From: Adiantum capillus-veneris
Lineage: Eukaryota > Streptophyta > Polypodiopsida > Polypodiales > Pteridaceae
Assembly: GCA_014529385.2 (NCBI GenBank)
Contig: CM043950.1
Span: forward strand, 152,336,945-152,400,944
Direction: 5' to 3'
DNA: 64,000 bases
Shown here: piece by piece, positions 53,636 through 64,000 of the stretch
How the letters are laid out: the number at the start of each line of letters is the position of its first letter
How positions within the stretch are numbered: position 1 is the first letter of the stretch
The notes under the pieces: model-generated
What the model was told of the DNA's origin: nothing
The model's database searches: none
Seen by the model: only the letters and a program-made list of their open reading frames with translations
Made by a program: the position numbers and the translations under genes

Positions 53636-56600
53636 CCATTACCTGTTTGATTCTTCAATTATGCCTGTTGATAGAAGTCTTTGATGTTGTTGTAGGCCTC
53701 TGTTGATCGTTGACATTTGACTTTTGACTAGGAGCATTGGAAGACTTAGGAATCCAAATCTCTTGATGACCTTTGTTTCTCCATTGTTGAATTTGCTTTG
53801 GTCTAGGTCTTGTTGATTTCTTGTGACCTTCATGCAGGTCTGGTGTAGTTGTAGCTGGCGTGTGGTTGACTGGTAGCCAAATCTCTTTATAGCCTGTGTA
53901 GAATCCTTGTCTAAGAAGAACATTCTTTGAGATCTGTCTTTTTTATGTATCCTCTTGCGGGTTGTGGTAGACTTTAGCCTCTTTTGATGTTGTGTTGTTG
54001 TATACCTGCTTCTTAGATATTCTAGGATATTCTCGAGGTCGATACCTTGTGGGCCTTCTTTCTTGGAAGGGACTTGAAGTTACTTCATATGCCCTAACCT
54101 GCGGTTTTGGTACCCATATGTGTTTGTTACCTTCATAGTATTTCTGTTCTTTTAAGCTCCATTGTGATGCTATCCATCCCATGTGTTTGTCTTTTTGTGT
54201 TGATTTCCTGTCCTTAATCCAAACTGGATCATTGACTTTGACTAAACTGACCTGAACAAACACTTGCTTGACTTTTCTTTGTTTTTTTTAGTACTTTGGT
54301 TGAAATATCTTTGCTTTTCTAGGTGTCTCTTTAGAGGTTTCCGTTGGATCAACAATTGACTTGAAGTTTTGAGAGCTTGACTTGCTTGAAGAATCCATTA
54401 GGGTTCTTTGATGTAGAGGTATATGTCACACCTTCTTTGCTAATCGGTGGAAGTTCCACTTTAGCTTTACCTTTGTCTGCAAGATTTTCCTTCTTTATCT
54501 CTGGTCTCGGTGGCATTCTTTGCTCAATAGCTTTCGTGGTTGCTTCTTGCTCTGTTTGATCTGCACTTATTATTGTCCGATTTTCTTTAATCTCTTTTAA
54601 AGTTTTGTTTGATGGAGATGGATCATCTTCAATTAGATCGGCTTTGATATCAGTCTCCATTTTAACTGTGCTTGAGGACTTTTTGCTGTCATCCGTGGGT
54701 GACCAGTTTTGGTCTTCATTCTTTGATGTCTATCATGACTCCGTCATGTTTGAATTCTGTATCTCTAACATCTTCTTAGCCATTGACATTCCCATTATGA
54801 TGTCTTCTGGCATATCTTTTGTTGTGATCACGTGGAATTGAGTTGTGATGATCTGTGAACTTACTTCAATGGTGGTGGAGATGATTCCCTAGCATTCTGT
54901 TCGTTCGTTTCCTGATATGCTCACAAATTCAGAAGCATATTCTAGTTGTGGTTGACCACATCTTTTCCAAGTGTGGAAAGACATGAGGTTCTTGTCTAAA
55001 TAAAAATCTAGCTTTACTTATTTTGATATATTTTCTTTGTTTTCACCAACAATGTTGTACTTGATATTCTTGGGATTTTTATCCGAATTGACTGTTGCAT
55101 TTTCTTTGCTTTGACCACTTGCTTCTGTTGATGTCGACTCCATTGACTGTGATACTACACTTTTTTGCAATTGTTGAGCATTGTCCTCCTGCACCTGGGT
55201 AACCTTTGATCTTAGAAGATCCATTGTACTTTCTGTAAGAATCTATCTCTTGGGAGGGTATTTTGGTGGTGACCTTTGTGTAGCTTTCTAAAGTTTAGCT
55301 TTCATTGACTTTGACTTATCTGTACGCGTTCTGGAAGTTTGAGGCTTTGCATCATCTTCAGATAGTCTTTGACTTCAATCGGGCCATCTGTAGGGGTTTG
55401 TGCAAGATCATGATCTTGCTGATATTCGATACCCTGTGCATCTTGATATGCATATGTGAGCTTGACCACATGTAGCTGTTTGAAAACTATAAGCTTTGTC
55501 GAATTTTGACTGATTTGTGGAGATGAGCTGAAACTTTTGTCCTTGATGATCTTCATAAAATCATTTGTCAAATGATTCGGATAAAATATGGCTCAATTGG
55601 AAACTTCCAACGACCATATGATCTTTCAATGGTTTCTTCTTTAAAGAGTTTTGTTGGCTAGAAGCTCTAGGGCTTCTAACTAATGTAGCATTTTCTGGTA
55701 CTAGAGCTTGATGGATTTGCAGCTCCCCCTTCCTAGGGTGATCACTATAGCCTGCTTCATAAGAGTTCAAAATTGTTTGGCTCTGATTTAGGTTCACCTT
55801 TTGGGACTGTGAAGGTACACTTTGGGTAGCATTGCTAGCATTTGGCATCTATAAACCTTCTGCATTTCCTATGAATCTCCATGAAACATGACAAATTATT
55901 CCCCAAATTATCTTTGCCCTCATATTGTCTATCCCATGGGTCTCCTATGATATGAGCTTCTGTGGTTTCAAGACCCAAGGCATCATAGATGCTAGACTCT
56001 CATCTGTATCTATGACTGTTTTGATCAAAGTATATGCTCGTTTGGTCACAACATCGAAGTTTGATTTCCGATGGAGGAGAGTTTGGTTCTGAACAGATTT
56101 CTGGATTCACTCGGGTAATATCCTTCAGCTCTAGAGAGGATGGCTTTAATAGATTATTTCCTCTGAAATGAACCATCCTTTCTGATCTATCATTGGAATC
56201 ACTTCTTTGAGGTAGTATGTGGGCCATTCAAACACTCGTTGGTCCTTTTTGTATTGTTTTCCTTTTTGGTCTACATAGTGTACATATGAATTATGTGTAC
56301 CATTATGTTTGATGTGTCCCTTAGACTCGTGAATGATTGCACACTTGTGTTTGTGGATGCAAAATCATTTGCAAATCTAACAGTCTTTACAACCTTTCGT
56401 GAGATCCCGACATCTTAACCAAATTCATGCAAGAATTTGTTGCTCAAAGAATCAATTTTAAGCTTTTCAGGTGTTTGTGCATCTTTATGCTCATTTTGAA
56501 TTTGCACTGCTTTTACTTGTGCTTCTAATGGTAATGCAGAATCATCTGATTGCATTAAAAGTGACAAGTTAGATGCACTTACATCGAGATTCGCATATCC

Positions 56601-57332
56601 AATTTGATATGTACCTTGCTTGGCGGTTGATGTATCCCTATTGTCTGGATTTATTGGATAATCTACAAAAAAATGTCCACCTTTTCGTCCACAATTTGAG
56701 CAATACACCATGACATGTGGTATTTCAACTGGCTCTGTCATGTCAATCTCTAGCTGAGAAGTTTCAGCTTCTGTACTGGCCAAGTTGTCGGTATCTTCTT
56801 TCAAAACATTGAGCATCAAGATGTAGACTGCTCCATCTTGACCTTTGTATCGTCTTTGGCTTGGTTCTCCAATTAGATTGGCTTCTATAGGTTGATTTGT
56901 TGGATCTTGCAATTCCGGATCTCAATTATAGATCTGACCATTGTAATCCATGTACAATGAACCTGATTGCATATGCACTAATTGGATGCTTTGATGGCGA
57001 GTGCAGATTTCTAGATAACCACTTGGGTTGACTATCTGAATTTCTATCTGCACTTCATCTTTGAGCTTGCAATACCTAGCTCCATTGATCATGAAGTCTG
57101 TGAACATCTAGGAGTTCTCTGAATCTGGCTTTACTTTGATCAACACGATCTTGGCTCCTGTGTTGCTTTTACTGCTCATAAGATACTTATGACCTTCTAT
57201 CTCCGTGTACAAAAATTTATCCCCATTGTAGCCATAAAGCTGCAAAACCTGGTCGGTTGCAGTTGTGCATGTGTTGCCACTGCTACTAGCTTGTTCTGCT
57301 GTAATCGAATTCTCGGCTCTATTTGAGTCCAT
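53636..57332 (-). pseudogene. Element B2 polyprotein-like region (zinc knuckle, retropepsin-like, W-[VIL]-P-K)
   Basis: Reads from M-D-S-N-R-A-E-N-S at 57332 through 57107-56922 and 56912-56415. A degenerate knuckle V-Y-C-S-N-C-G-R-K-G-G-H-F-F-V-D-Y lies near 56700 (one extra glycine, last cysteine changed to tyrosine). Around 55010-54730 a retropepsin-like segment reads L-D-F-Y-L-D-K-N-L and D-M-P-E-D-I-I-M-G-M-S, so the active-site D-T-G is changed. From 54263 to 53640 come H-I-W-V-P-K, Q-E-I-W-I-P-K and K-E-I-W-L-P-V. The order protease then W-P-K matches 18945-20052. No RT or integrase. Many stops. Confidence 0.6.
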
Positions 57333-58900
57333 GTTGGCTCAATCCGAAAACGTGTCTCCTAAACACTAATTTAGGAATTTTGGGAATTATTCAAGTCCCA
57401 TTTTCCACAAAGAGACTTATAAAATGAGTCTTTTTTGCTAGTTTAATCTATCGATCCTGTAGTAATTCACTCTATGGAGTGCAAATTGTTTCCCCTCAGA
57501 CACAATATATCCCTACGTAGATCCATCTCCAAAGAAATATCCATGAACTATATACAAGGTAGCCTTATTCATGATTTCAAAAAGTCTCTTCTTACAAATT
57601 TTGAAGCACCGTTTTTTATTCTTAGATGGAAAATAGCTAGAAAAATACATTTTTTGTAACCGAAGAAAATAAGGGCAAACTTGAAATTCACCCGATTTTT
57701 AGGTCAAAATTTGAAGCTTTTGCTATTAGTTATAGTAAAACTTGTAAAAGTTTCCAGGTTTTCTTCAAGGCAAGCTCAAAATCTAACCGGGATTTTAGGA
57801 TTTTAGCCAGTTAAAATACACTAGACCCTGGTTTTTTCTAACACTGCATTAGACTATTGAGCCCAACAATGTAGCACTATTTTTATTATTTTTCAATAGA
57901 TCCTTTTGAAAGTATATTCTAAGATCTATCAACTGTCAAGGCAGGTTGAGATTCAAGTTGATCTCCAATGTGAATTGAGAAAATGCCTCAATTTTTAAAA
58001 AAAATTTATTAGGATAGGGTTAGGATCGAACTTAAGTTTGAGCCTCATTAACTTGAACATAATGGTAGGGATAGGCTCGAACTTAAGTTCGAGCCTCACT
58101 AACTTGAATTGAGAAAATTGTCACAATTATACTGGTCTAGGTAGGGTGAGACCCTCCAATTCAAAATTCAAACTTGTTGACAGCGGACGTTAGTTTCAAA
58201 ATAAGGTTTTGATGGTGTCCCACCATTAAATTCAAAATTTGAATTTGATGACGACAAACTCTGGAAGTTAGGTTCAAAGTAATATAGCCACGACCCTCAT
58301 CACCGGCACTAACTCTTTTGTTCATTTTTCAGAACAAATTTGGTCATCCATTCAAAGCAAAAAATTAGACATACAAGAGGCTCCTTTTGAGCTCGAGCTC
58401 AAGTTTGAGCAATGGGTTCATTTCGACATGATACGCACATCGTGGGTTGGGGATTATTATGTAGTGCTTTTTTTTTGTCAAACTAATTTAGTTTGAGTTT
58501 TTTCGTGATCTTAGAGTTGAAAAGAGTTTCTTTGTAGCTCATTGAATTCCTCTCATACTTCAAAGTTTCAAAGATTTTCTTTACAACATCAAACTCGTGT
58601 TTCATTGTCTCATGCTTTGTTGTTAGATCAAGGGTTATCCCAATGGACAGAAATGTTTGCGGCTTGAAATCATGGTGTATTGATCATTGCATGTAAATTG
58701 AAGATAGCTAGCTTTTTTTAGTGGAGCTCAATATTAATTTTGGTTCAAGCTCAAGTTTGAGCTTTGTCTTCATTTCAACATGAACTAGGTTTCTTTGTGC
58801 TTGAAATTTAAAAATGTAGTGTTTGTATTTTTGAGGTCCATCGTGCAATAAACTTGCACAAGAGTTCTTTTGTGGCCTTGCAACCATCCAAACAACCAAC
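57333..58900. other. Gene-free AT-rich stretch with short palindromes
   Basis: No coding is supported. A 22-bp perfect palindrome (arms ggctcgaactt/aagttcgagcc) at 58074-58095 has an imperfect copy at 58023-58044 and a third relative near 58392, giving a ~51-bp repeat. The B2 5' LTR was expected here but not found. Confidence 0.5.
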
Positions 58901-59082
58901 GTTGTTGAATAGAAAAGAGAGTCAACTTATTACAATGGAGTGAAGATATATTGTTTGTAAGCAATATGCAAGAAGAGAAACACTAACAATGAGGAGAACA
59001 ATGAGGAAGACTGTAGAGACCAATGGAACAAGTATAAAACAAGGGAGAAAAAGGATCTACAAGTGGGATACTAGTTCAGTAT

Positions 59083-59230
59083 CACTTGAGCATGAAAGCT
59101 AGAGGTGGAAGGTAGCCTGGTAAAATAAGGATCCCTAATAGTAGAGGGCAAACCTAGTCACTTGAGCATGGAAAGCTAGAGGTGGAAGGTCTTCTGGCAA
59201 AATAAAGATCCCCAAGTCGTGACTCGCTAA
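59083..59230. repeat. 77-bp tandem duplication
   Basis: cacttgagcatg followed by gaaagctagaggtggaaggt occurs at 59083 and 59160, and the units continue to resemble each other to ggatccc/agatccc. Just downstream (minus-sense) of gypsy-M integrase. Confidence 0.85.
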
Positions 59231-59285
59231 GGCCAAAGCTAATCACAAAGAATTGTCCCAAAATTGTTCATTTTTCCCAAAATTC

Positions 59286-60260
59286 CTAAACGTGTCTTCC
59301 TAGCAGATTTTGACATTGCTTAGTAGAATTTCTACTGCTCGTATATGAACTGTTATATGAAAATTCAACCACCAAAGGCAGATATTCATTCCAATTAGAT
59401 TGGTTTTCATTGACAGACATTTGTAACATATCTTCTAAAATACGATTCACTCTCTCCGTTTCCCCATCTGTTTGAGGATGAAAAGCAGTAGACATGCGTA
59501 ACTGGGTACCTATAGAGTCAAAAGTCGCTCTCCAGAAATGAGAAATGAACTTAGAATCTCTGTCAGACACTATGCTCTTGGGCATGCCATGCAAACGAAA
59601 TATCTCTTTCATAAACAAGTATGCAATGGTCAATGCAGTATAAGTTATTTTTACAGGAAAGAAGTGAGCTTGTGTTGTGAGTCTATCTACCACTAGAAAG
59701 ATCGAATCATACCCTCCACGAGTAGTAGGAAGTCTAATGATAAAGTCCATGGATATACACTCCCACTTCTGTAAAGGAATGTCTAAGGGTTGAAGGTCAC
59801 CAGGCATCCTCTTATGCTCAATCTTAACTTGTTGACATTGAAAGCACTCACACACATAATTCTTAACATCCAATTTCATACGCAGCCAAAAGAATAAGGT
59901 TTTAATATTTTCATATATCTTATTTAATCCAGGATGACCAGAAAAAGGTGAATTATGGCACTCATGCAGAATTTGACTCTTAAAAGAAGAATTTGCATGA
60001 ATACACAAGCGGTCATAAGAATACAGATTTCCCTTATACAAGTGATATCTGTTTTCATACATCTCACCAATATTCTCACGCAAGAATTTCAAAATAGGCA
60101 TATAAAAGGAATCATTTTCAACTTCAGCATGTATCTCATCAATCAAATTGGATCGCACAACAGTCAACAAATTACACATGGGCCTACGACTCAATGCATC
60201 TGCAACTTTATTTTCTTTTTCACACAAATACTTCAAATCAAAGTCATACTCATCCAGCAA
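59286..60260 (-). pseudogene. gypsy-M RNase H end and integrase
   Basis: Starts in W-I-E-L-L-D-E-Y-D-F, A-D-A-L-S-R-R, then the H-H-C-C zinc-binding domain (S-G-H-P-G ... C-E-C-F-Q-C) and the catalytic core: D in S-M-D-F-I, D in I-V-S-D-R-D-S-K-F and E in D-G-E-T-E-R-V-N, all intact, with the H-P-Q-T-D-G block. 324 codons are open. The C-terminal part (GPY/F and any chromodomain) is missing, ended by a frameshift and stop at 59286. A single stop separates it from the RT frame. Confidence 0.92.
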
Positions 60261-60290
60261 TTCAATCCATCTTCTTTGTCTGTTATTTAA

Positions 60291-61450
60291 TTATGGCTGA
60301 GTGAAAATATACTTCAAGTTTTGATGATCAGTACGCAATTCAAATTTTACACCAAGCAAGAGATGACGCCAATGCTTCAGTGCATGAACAACAGCAAGCA
60401 ATTCTAGATCATGTGTTGCATAGTTCAATTCATGTTGTCTTAATTTCCTAAACTCATATGCAACCACTCTTCCTTCTTGTGTCAAAACACAACCTAATTG
60501 TTCACCACTAGCGTCACAGGACACAACAAATGGTTTGCCCATCTCAGGAACTTTTAAAACAAAATTTTCCGCTATTTTAGCCTTCAAGGTCTCAAAAGCA
60601 GTCTCACAGCTAGAAGTCCACACAAAACCCTTGTCTTTCTTGGTCAATTCGGTCAAAGGACTTGCTATCTTAGAGAAATCTTTAATGTGTGCTCTCTCAT
60701 ATTGTGCTAAACCCATAAAGCTTCTTACATCTCTTACTAACATAGTCTTAACTTTATCAAGATCAATGTGAATCCCCTCTTTAGAAATCACTCTTTCCAA
60801 ATACACAATCTGATCCTTTGCAAAAGAATACTTACTTGCTTTGGCATACAATTTATGTTCACGCAAAACCTCAAATGTTTTCTTTAAGTACAATGCATGA
60901 TCTTCTTCATTCGTAGAATACACAAAAATATTATCCAAGAATACCAGAATGAAGTCATCAAGATACGGGTTAAAAATATTATTCATTAAGCACATGAAAG
61001 TTGTTGGTGCATTACTCAAACCAAAAGTAAGAACTGTAAATTCATAATGTCCATAACGTGTACGAAAAGCAATCTTTGGAATGTCCTCGGCCTTGATACG
61101 GATTTGATGGTAGCCAGAACGAAGGTCAACCTTTGAAATTATTGTGGCAACACTCAAATGACTAAGCAGTTCATCTATGTGAGGAAGAGGATATTTGTTC
61201 TTAATGGTCTGTTTGTTTAATCCCCTATAGTCCATGTATAACCTATATGTATCCTTTTTCTTTTTGAATAAAACAAGACTACCCCAAGGAGATACACTAG
61301 GCTTAATGAAACCCTTTTTTCAAAAGATCATCAAGTTGTATCTTGAGCTCTTTAAGCTCATCAATATTGAACCTGTATGGAGCTCTTGAATAAGGTGTTG
61401 CTCCTGGATATAGATCTATGGCGTGGTCTACCGCTCAAGGCAGAGGCATA
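60291..61450 (-). pseudogene. gypsy-M reverse transcriptase and RNase H
   Basis: From about 61450: A-I-D-L-Y-P-G-A-T-P, a frameshift in a poly-T/A run near 61315, S-V-S-P-W-G-S-L-V-L-F, then the 314-codon frame M-D-Y-R-G-L-N with D-L-R-S-G-Y-H-Q-I-R and F-G-L-S-N-A-P. The YxDD box reads F-L-D-N (GAT AAT at 60930-60935), so the second catalytic aspartate is lost. RNase H acidic residues remain (V-S-C-D-A-S-G, D-L-E-L-L-A, T-D-H-Q-N-L). Confidence 0.93.
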
Positions 61451-62545
61451 CGAGGAAGATCGTCCGGAAACACATCCTTAAATTCATGTAAGAGATCCTC
61501 TATAAATTCTGGATTTGTCTCTTTATGTTTATCCCCAGATTCTTCTTTAATCTCATTAGCAAACACAAGCAACGTCTCACACTCTTATCTAAGTCACCTT
61601 ATCAATTCCATTGCCAAAACTAGATTTAGAATCTCTTTATTTCCACAAAGAGTGTGACTTATCATCATCAAATGATTAAAGATATATTTTTCTTTCTTAA
61701 CAATCAATCAAAACATGATTTTCAATGATCTAATTGATACCAATGATAACATCATGCATATCAATGTTTATGTTATAGAAATCATCTTTATGATTTCGAC
61801 TCTTCAAAGAAAAAAAAACAATTTTTCTACTAACTCTTTCGTGAAACTATTATTACCACTAGTTAAATCCACAAGACTTTTAACTTCTCGATTTAATTTC
61901 AAGTTTAATTTATCAATCAATTTAGACGATAAGAAGCAATGAATACTATCCAAATCAATTAAAAAATTCAAAATTTAATCTCAACTTCTACGCATAAATT
62001 CGATCTCACAAAAGCTTTCAAAGGACGTAACAAAGACATAAAACATCACAAAGAAGGGGTAGATGACTTACCTTTATCGTACGCATCGCCAAAAGTCTCC
62101 AATTGAGCCATCTTGGTACGTATTGTCTTATCGATCACCTTGCTCGAGCATTCGAAAGTCTCGTGGTCGTGTTCTCGATATTGAAAGTATAATCCCAATC
62201 TTTGAGTTCTTCAGTCCACGCTTCTAAATCTTCGCATATCTTTCTTATGCCATCAAACTCTTTAAGCTTAGCCTTCGTTAAGAATGATTTGGTTGTCGCT
62301 TCTCCCATATCGTCATCATTTCTTTTGGCGGTACCCCAGTGCCACCACGATGATTATTGTTTCCAAGTGGATTAGCATGGTTTTCATCTTCATGTTGGCC
62401 ATCAAGGTCTACATAGATATCAAGCTCTCGTGCTGCTTTGCCCCGTAGAGCCTCAACACACTCCCGATTTGCAATTTTCAGACCTTCTCATAGTCGCCGA
62501 ATCAGGTCTTCTTGCTTCTTCATCCTCTTCTCGTATCCTTCCATG
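61451..62545 (-). pseudogene. gypsy-M gag and protease remnants
   Basis: From 62545: M-E-G-Y-E-K-R-M-K-K-Q-E-D-L-I-R-R-L, a typical gypsy gag start, then K-E-F-D-G-I-R ... D-L-E-A-W-T-E-E near 62250. Capsid and zinc knuckle are deleted. Around 61985-61700: K-A-F-V-R-S-N-L, F-L-I-D-L-D-S-I-H-C-F and M-H-D-V-I-I-G, a retropepsin whose active-site glycine motif is destroyed. 61600-61440 reads E-F-K-D-V-F-P-D-D-L-P, the usual RT lead-in. Confidence 0.75.
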
Positions 62546-62562
62546 TCCAGAATCAACCGCTT

Positions 62563-62574
62563 GCTCTGATACCA
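62563..62574 (-). other. Primer-binding site of gypsy-M (initiator tRNA-Met)
   Basis: Minus-strand TGGTATCAGAGC, followed by aagcgg, two bases from the LTR end at 62577. Confidence 0.92.
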
Positions 62575-62576
62575 CT

Positions 62577-63000
62577 TGTCACGGGAACCGAATAATAGAG
62601 ATCGATAGCAAAAGATAGAGAAAGAGATCTTTGTATTGATGAATCTTTGTAGAGTTTTGATACAACGGAGGAGCAAAATATATGGGCGCACTCCGTTGTA
62701 CGGAGCTCGAACCTCCCGACCACCCCCGAGCTTCAGTTCGCTTGCATGCAGCGTCTCACTCGCACTCGCACTCGCACTCGCACTCTCACTCTCACTCTCA
62801 CTCGCACTCGCACTCGCACTCGCAGAAGAAGAGATCGGTGAATGATCCCCAAACGCACCACCCGTCGTGCTTTTATCCTTCTTTTCCTCGAAAAGCCTGC
62901 ACGATTTTCGTACCAAGTATACTTGCGAGAATAATATAAGAACGTGATCGCTAAGCGATCCGTAAAGGTTAGATTTCTATCATGACACTTTGCACAGATC
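62577..63000 (-). repeat. 5' LTR of gypsy-M (outer end not resolved)
   Basis: The inner end TGTCACGGG (forward) at 62577 is set by the PBS. The outer limit near 63000 is an estimate because the partner LTR is absent. It contains a hexanucleotide array. Confidence 0.55.
62757..62824. repeat. (ACTCGC)n hexanucleotide array
   Basis: About eleven units, with three ACTCTC variants in the middle. It gives Ser-Ala and Ser-Glu repeats or Leu-Ala and His-Ser repeats in different frames, which explains the long open frames here. Confidence 0.95.
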
Positions 63001-64000
63001 GTGTTTCACACATTGATTTCTGCGTCGCCTACAAAATAGCCAAAAGAACATACTCGTGCAACCAATTCAACATGATGATCAAAGTAAAAAACATAATTAT
63101 ATACCTTCATAATCTCAATTGCCATACTCTACCATGAAGAAACAATCCACTTCTTGGTTGATAGCAGGGAGAACTGTATGATGTTGTAGGTCTGTCTGTC
63201 CATGTGTACATTACACTGCTGCTGCCTTCTATTTGTTTTCATCATAACTTTTACAAATGAACTCAAAACAGAGCGATCCAGGTACTCAAAACGATGGGAA
63301 TAGGTCTGGTCTACAAGGCATCGCGGACAGAATTGCAAAAAAAAACGTCTCTGTTTGGCTGAAAACGTAACTTTTAGGTCGCGACTCATAAAACCTCTAT
63401 TTTTGGGTATCCACTACTTTTACAACTTATTTTAAGCCTACCCATGCATTTTAAGCTAAAACACATAAATATAAAACATTGATATTAATAAAAATCTCAA
63501 TTTTATTGTTCATAGACAGACTATCTGTTATTCATTAATCTTTATCAAATCCGTCTTTAGTGTATTATTTAAAAAAAAGAATATATGTTCTCTCTTAATA
63601 TTTCAACTCATTCGTATAAGCTCTATTTAATAGACTATTCAACAATCTTTCAAATCGTGCTAACGAAAGATATGCCCTGCTACATTCTTTTCGACTTTAA
63701 GAACTTCAAATATTAGTCCTATTACATGGAGGTCCCCAATCGGTCAACAAAAGATAAAACATGGCATCCCATTATCAATTTTCCACTTACAAATGTACAC
63801 TTTTGCACTTTGCATGCCTTTATGCATATATTTGATCGCTTGTTAAAGCTTCACATAGAGTACGCTTTCACAATGAAACCACTTTCCAGATCCATGGAAG
63901 CCATTGGAATAGTTGAAACAATTCTAAATTCGATTGGATGTCATGGTGGCAATGTTTCTATCATCGGTGAGGTGGATAATATGCATGAAGTTCCACAAAA
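63001..64000. other. Gene-free end of window
   Basis: AT-rich sequence with no supported gene, repeat pair or RNA. Confidence 0.5.

Larger units (their letters stand above)
59286..62545 (-). mobile_element. gypsy-M internal region, Ty3/gypsy (chromovirus-like) pol with gag remnant
   Basis: Minus strand carries, in order, a gag start, a protease remnant, RT, RNase H and integrase in the normal gypsy order, preceded by an iMet PBS and LTR at 62563-63000. The 3' end of integrase is lost at 59286 and no 3' LTR was found. It is the best preserved enzyme set in the window. Confidence 0.9.

Noticed and set aside
62488-62916. 142-codon ORF with Ser-Ala/Ser-Glu repeats
   Set aside because: It runs from the gag leader back through PBS and LTR and depends on the ACTCGC array; only the part after 62545 is gag.

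Overview
The window is intergenic, repeat-dominated nuclear DNA of a land plant. The evidence is a Ty1/copia element and two other elements primed by initiator-methionine tRNA (PBS TGGTATCAGAGC), Ty3/gypsy pol remains, two CACTA (En/Spm) elements with TNP2-type transposase remains and GT-AG introns, and a nuclear copy of plant mitochondrial DNA (trnS-like, nad3, cob). The nesting depth, low gene density and many (GA)n/(CA)n tracts suit a large, slowly purged genome such as a gymnosperm, fern or lycophyte, but I cannot fix the species. I see no intact host gene, rRNA, functional tRNA or CRISPR. Almost every coding remnant has stops or frameshifts, often CAG to TAG or CGN to TGN.

Layout, left to right. 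1-590: minus-strand Ty3/gypsy RT-RNase H remnant. 594-1444: LTR of minus-strand element 'B1', whose PPT and degenerate coding (1484-3302, continuing 15386-16970) are split by 'copia-1' (3308-15380; 227-bp LTRs, TSD ctggt). Copia-1 is itself split by 'LARD-A' (6263-13505, minus strand, 1.9/1.6-kb LTRs, gag-like ORFs and no pol). 16971-18940: AT-rich, no genes. 18945-20655: minus-strand integrase C-terminus followed, unusually, by a retropepsin domain. 20651-21940: element-like interval with 16-bp terminal inverted repeats. 21965-25667: 'CACTA-1'. 25668-28560: an inverted repeat with about 1.2-kb arms.

30718-36091: 'LARD-B', a second pol-less LTR element (minus), cut off where mitochondrial DNA begins. 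36092-37369 plus 42426 to about 43660: one NUMT in minus-strand order group II domain V-like, tRNA T-arm, trnS(GCU)-like, nad3, cob. It is interrupted inside nad3 by 'CACTA-2' (37370-42425). About 43930-48697 plus 51331-51475: 'gypsy-P' (plus strand gag, protease, RT), holding a diverged array of a perfect CGCG palindrome (45990-47715) and split in RT by 'TRIM-1' (48703-51330), a short-LTR, non-coding element made of two minisatellites. 51476-57332: 'B2', with an LTR of the B1 family. 57333-58900: no genes. 59286 to about 63000: 'gypsy-M', minus-strand pol with protease and gag remnants, PBS and 5' LTR. 63000-64000: nothing recognised.

The genes do not form a pathway; the window records successive insertions. 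The clearest order is: NUMT, then CACTA-2 into nad3; gypsy-P, then TRIM-1 and B2 into it; B1, then copia-1, then LARD-A. The least described parts are the two pol-less LTR families with large conserved ORFs, the retropepsin placed after integrase, TRIM-1 and the CGCG palindrome array.
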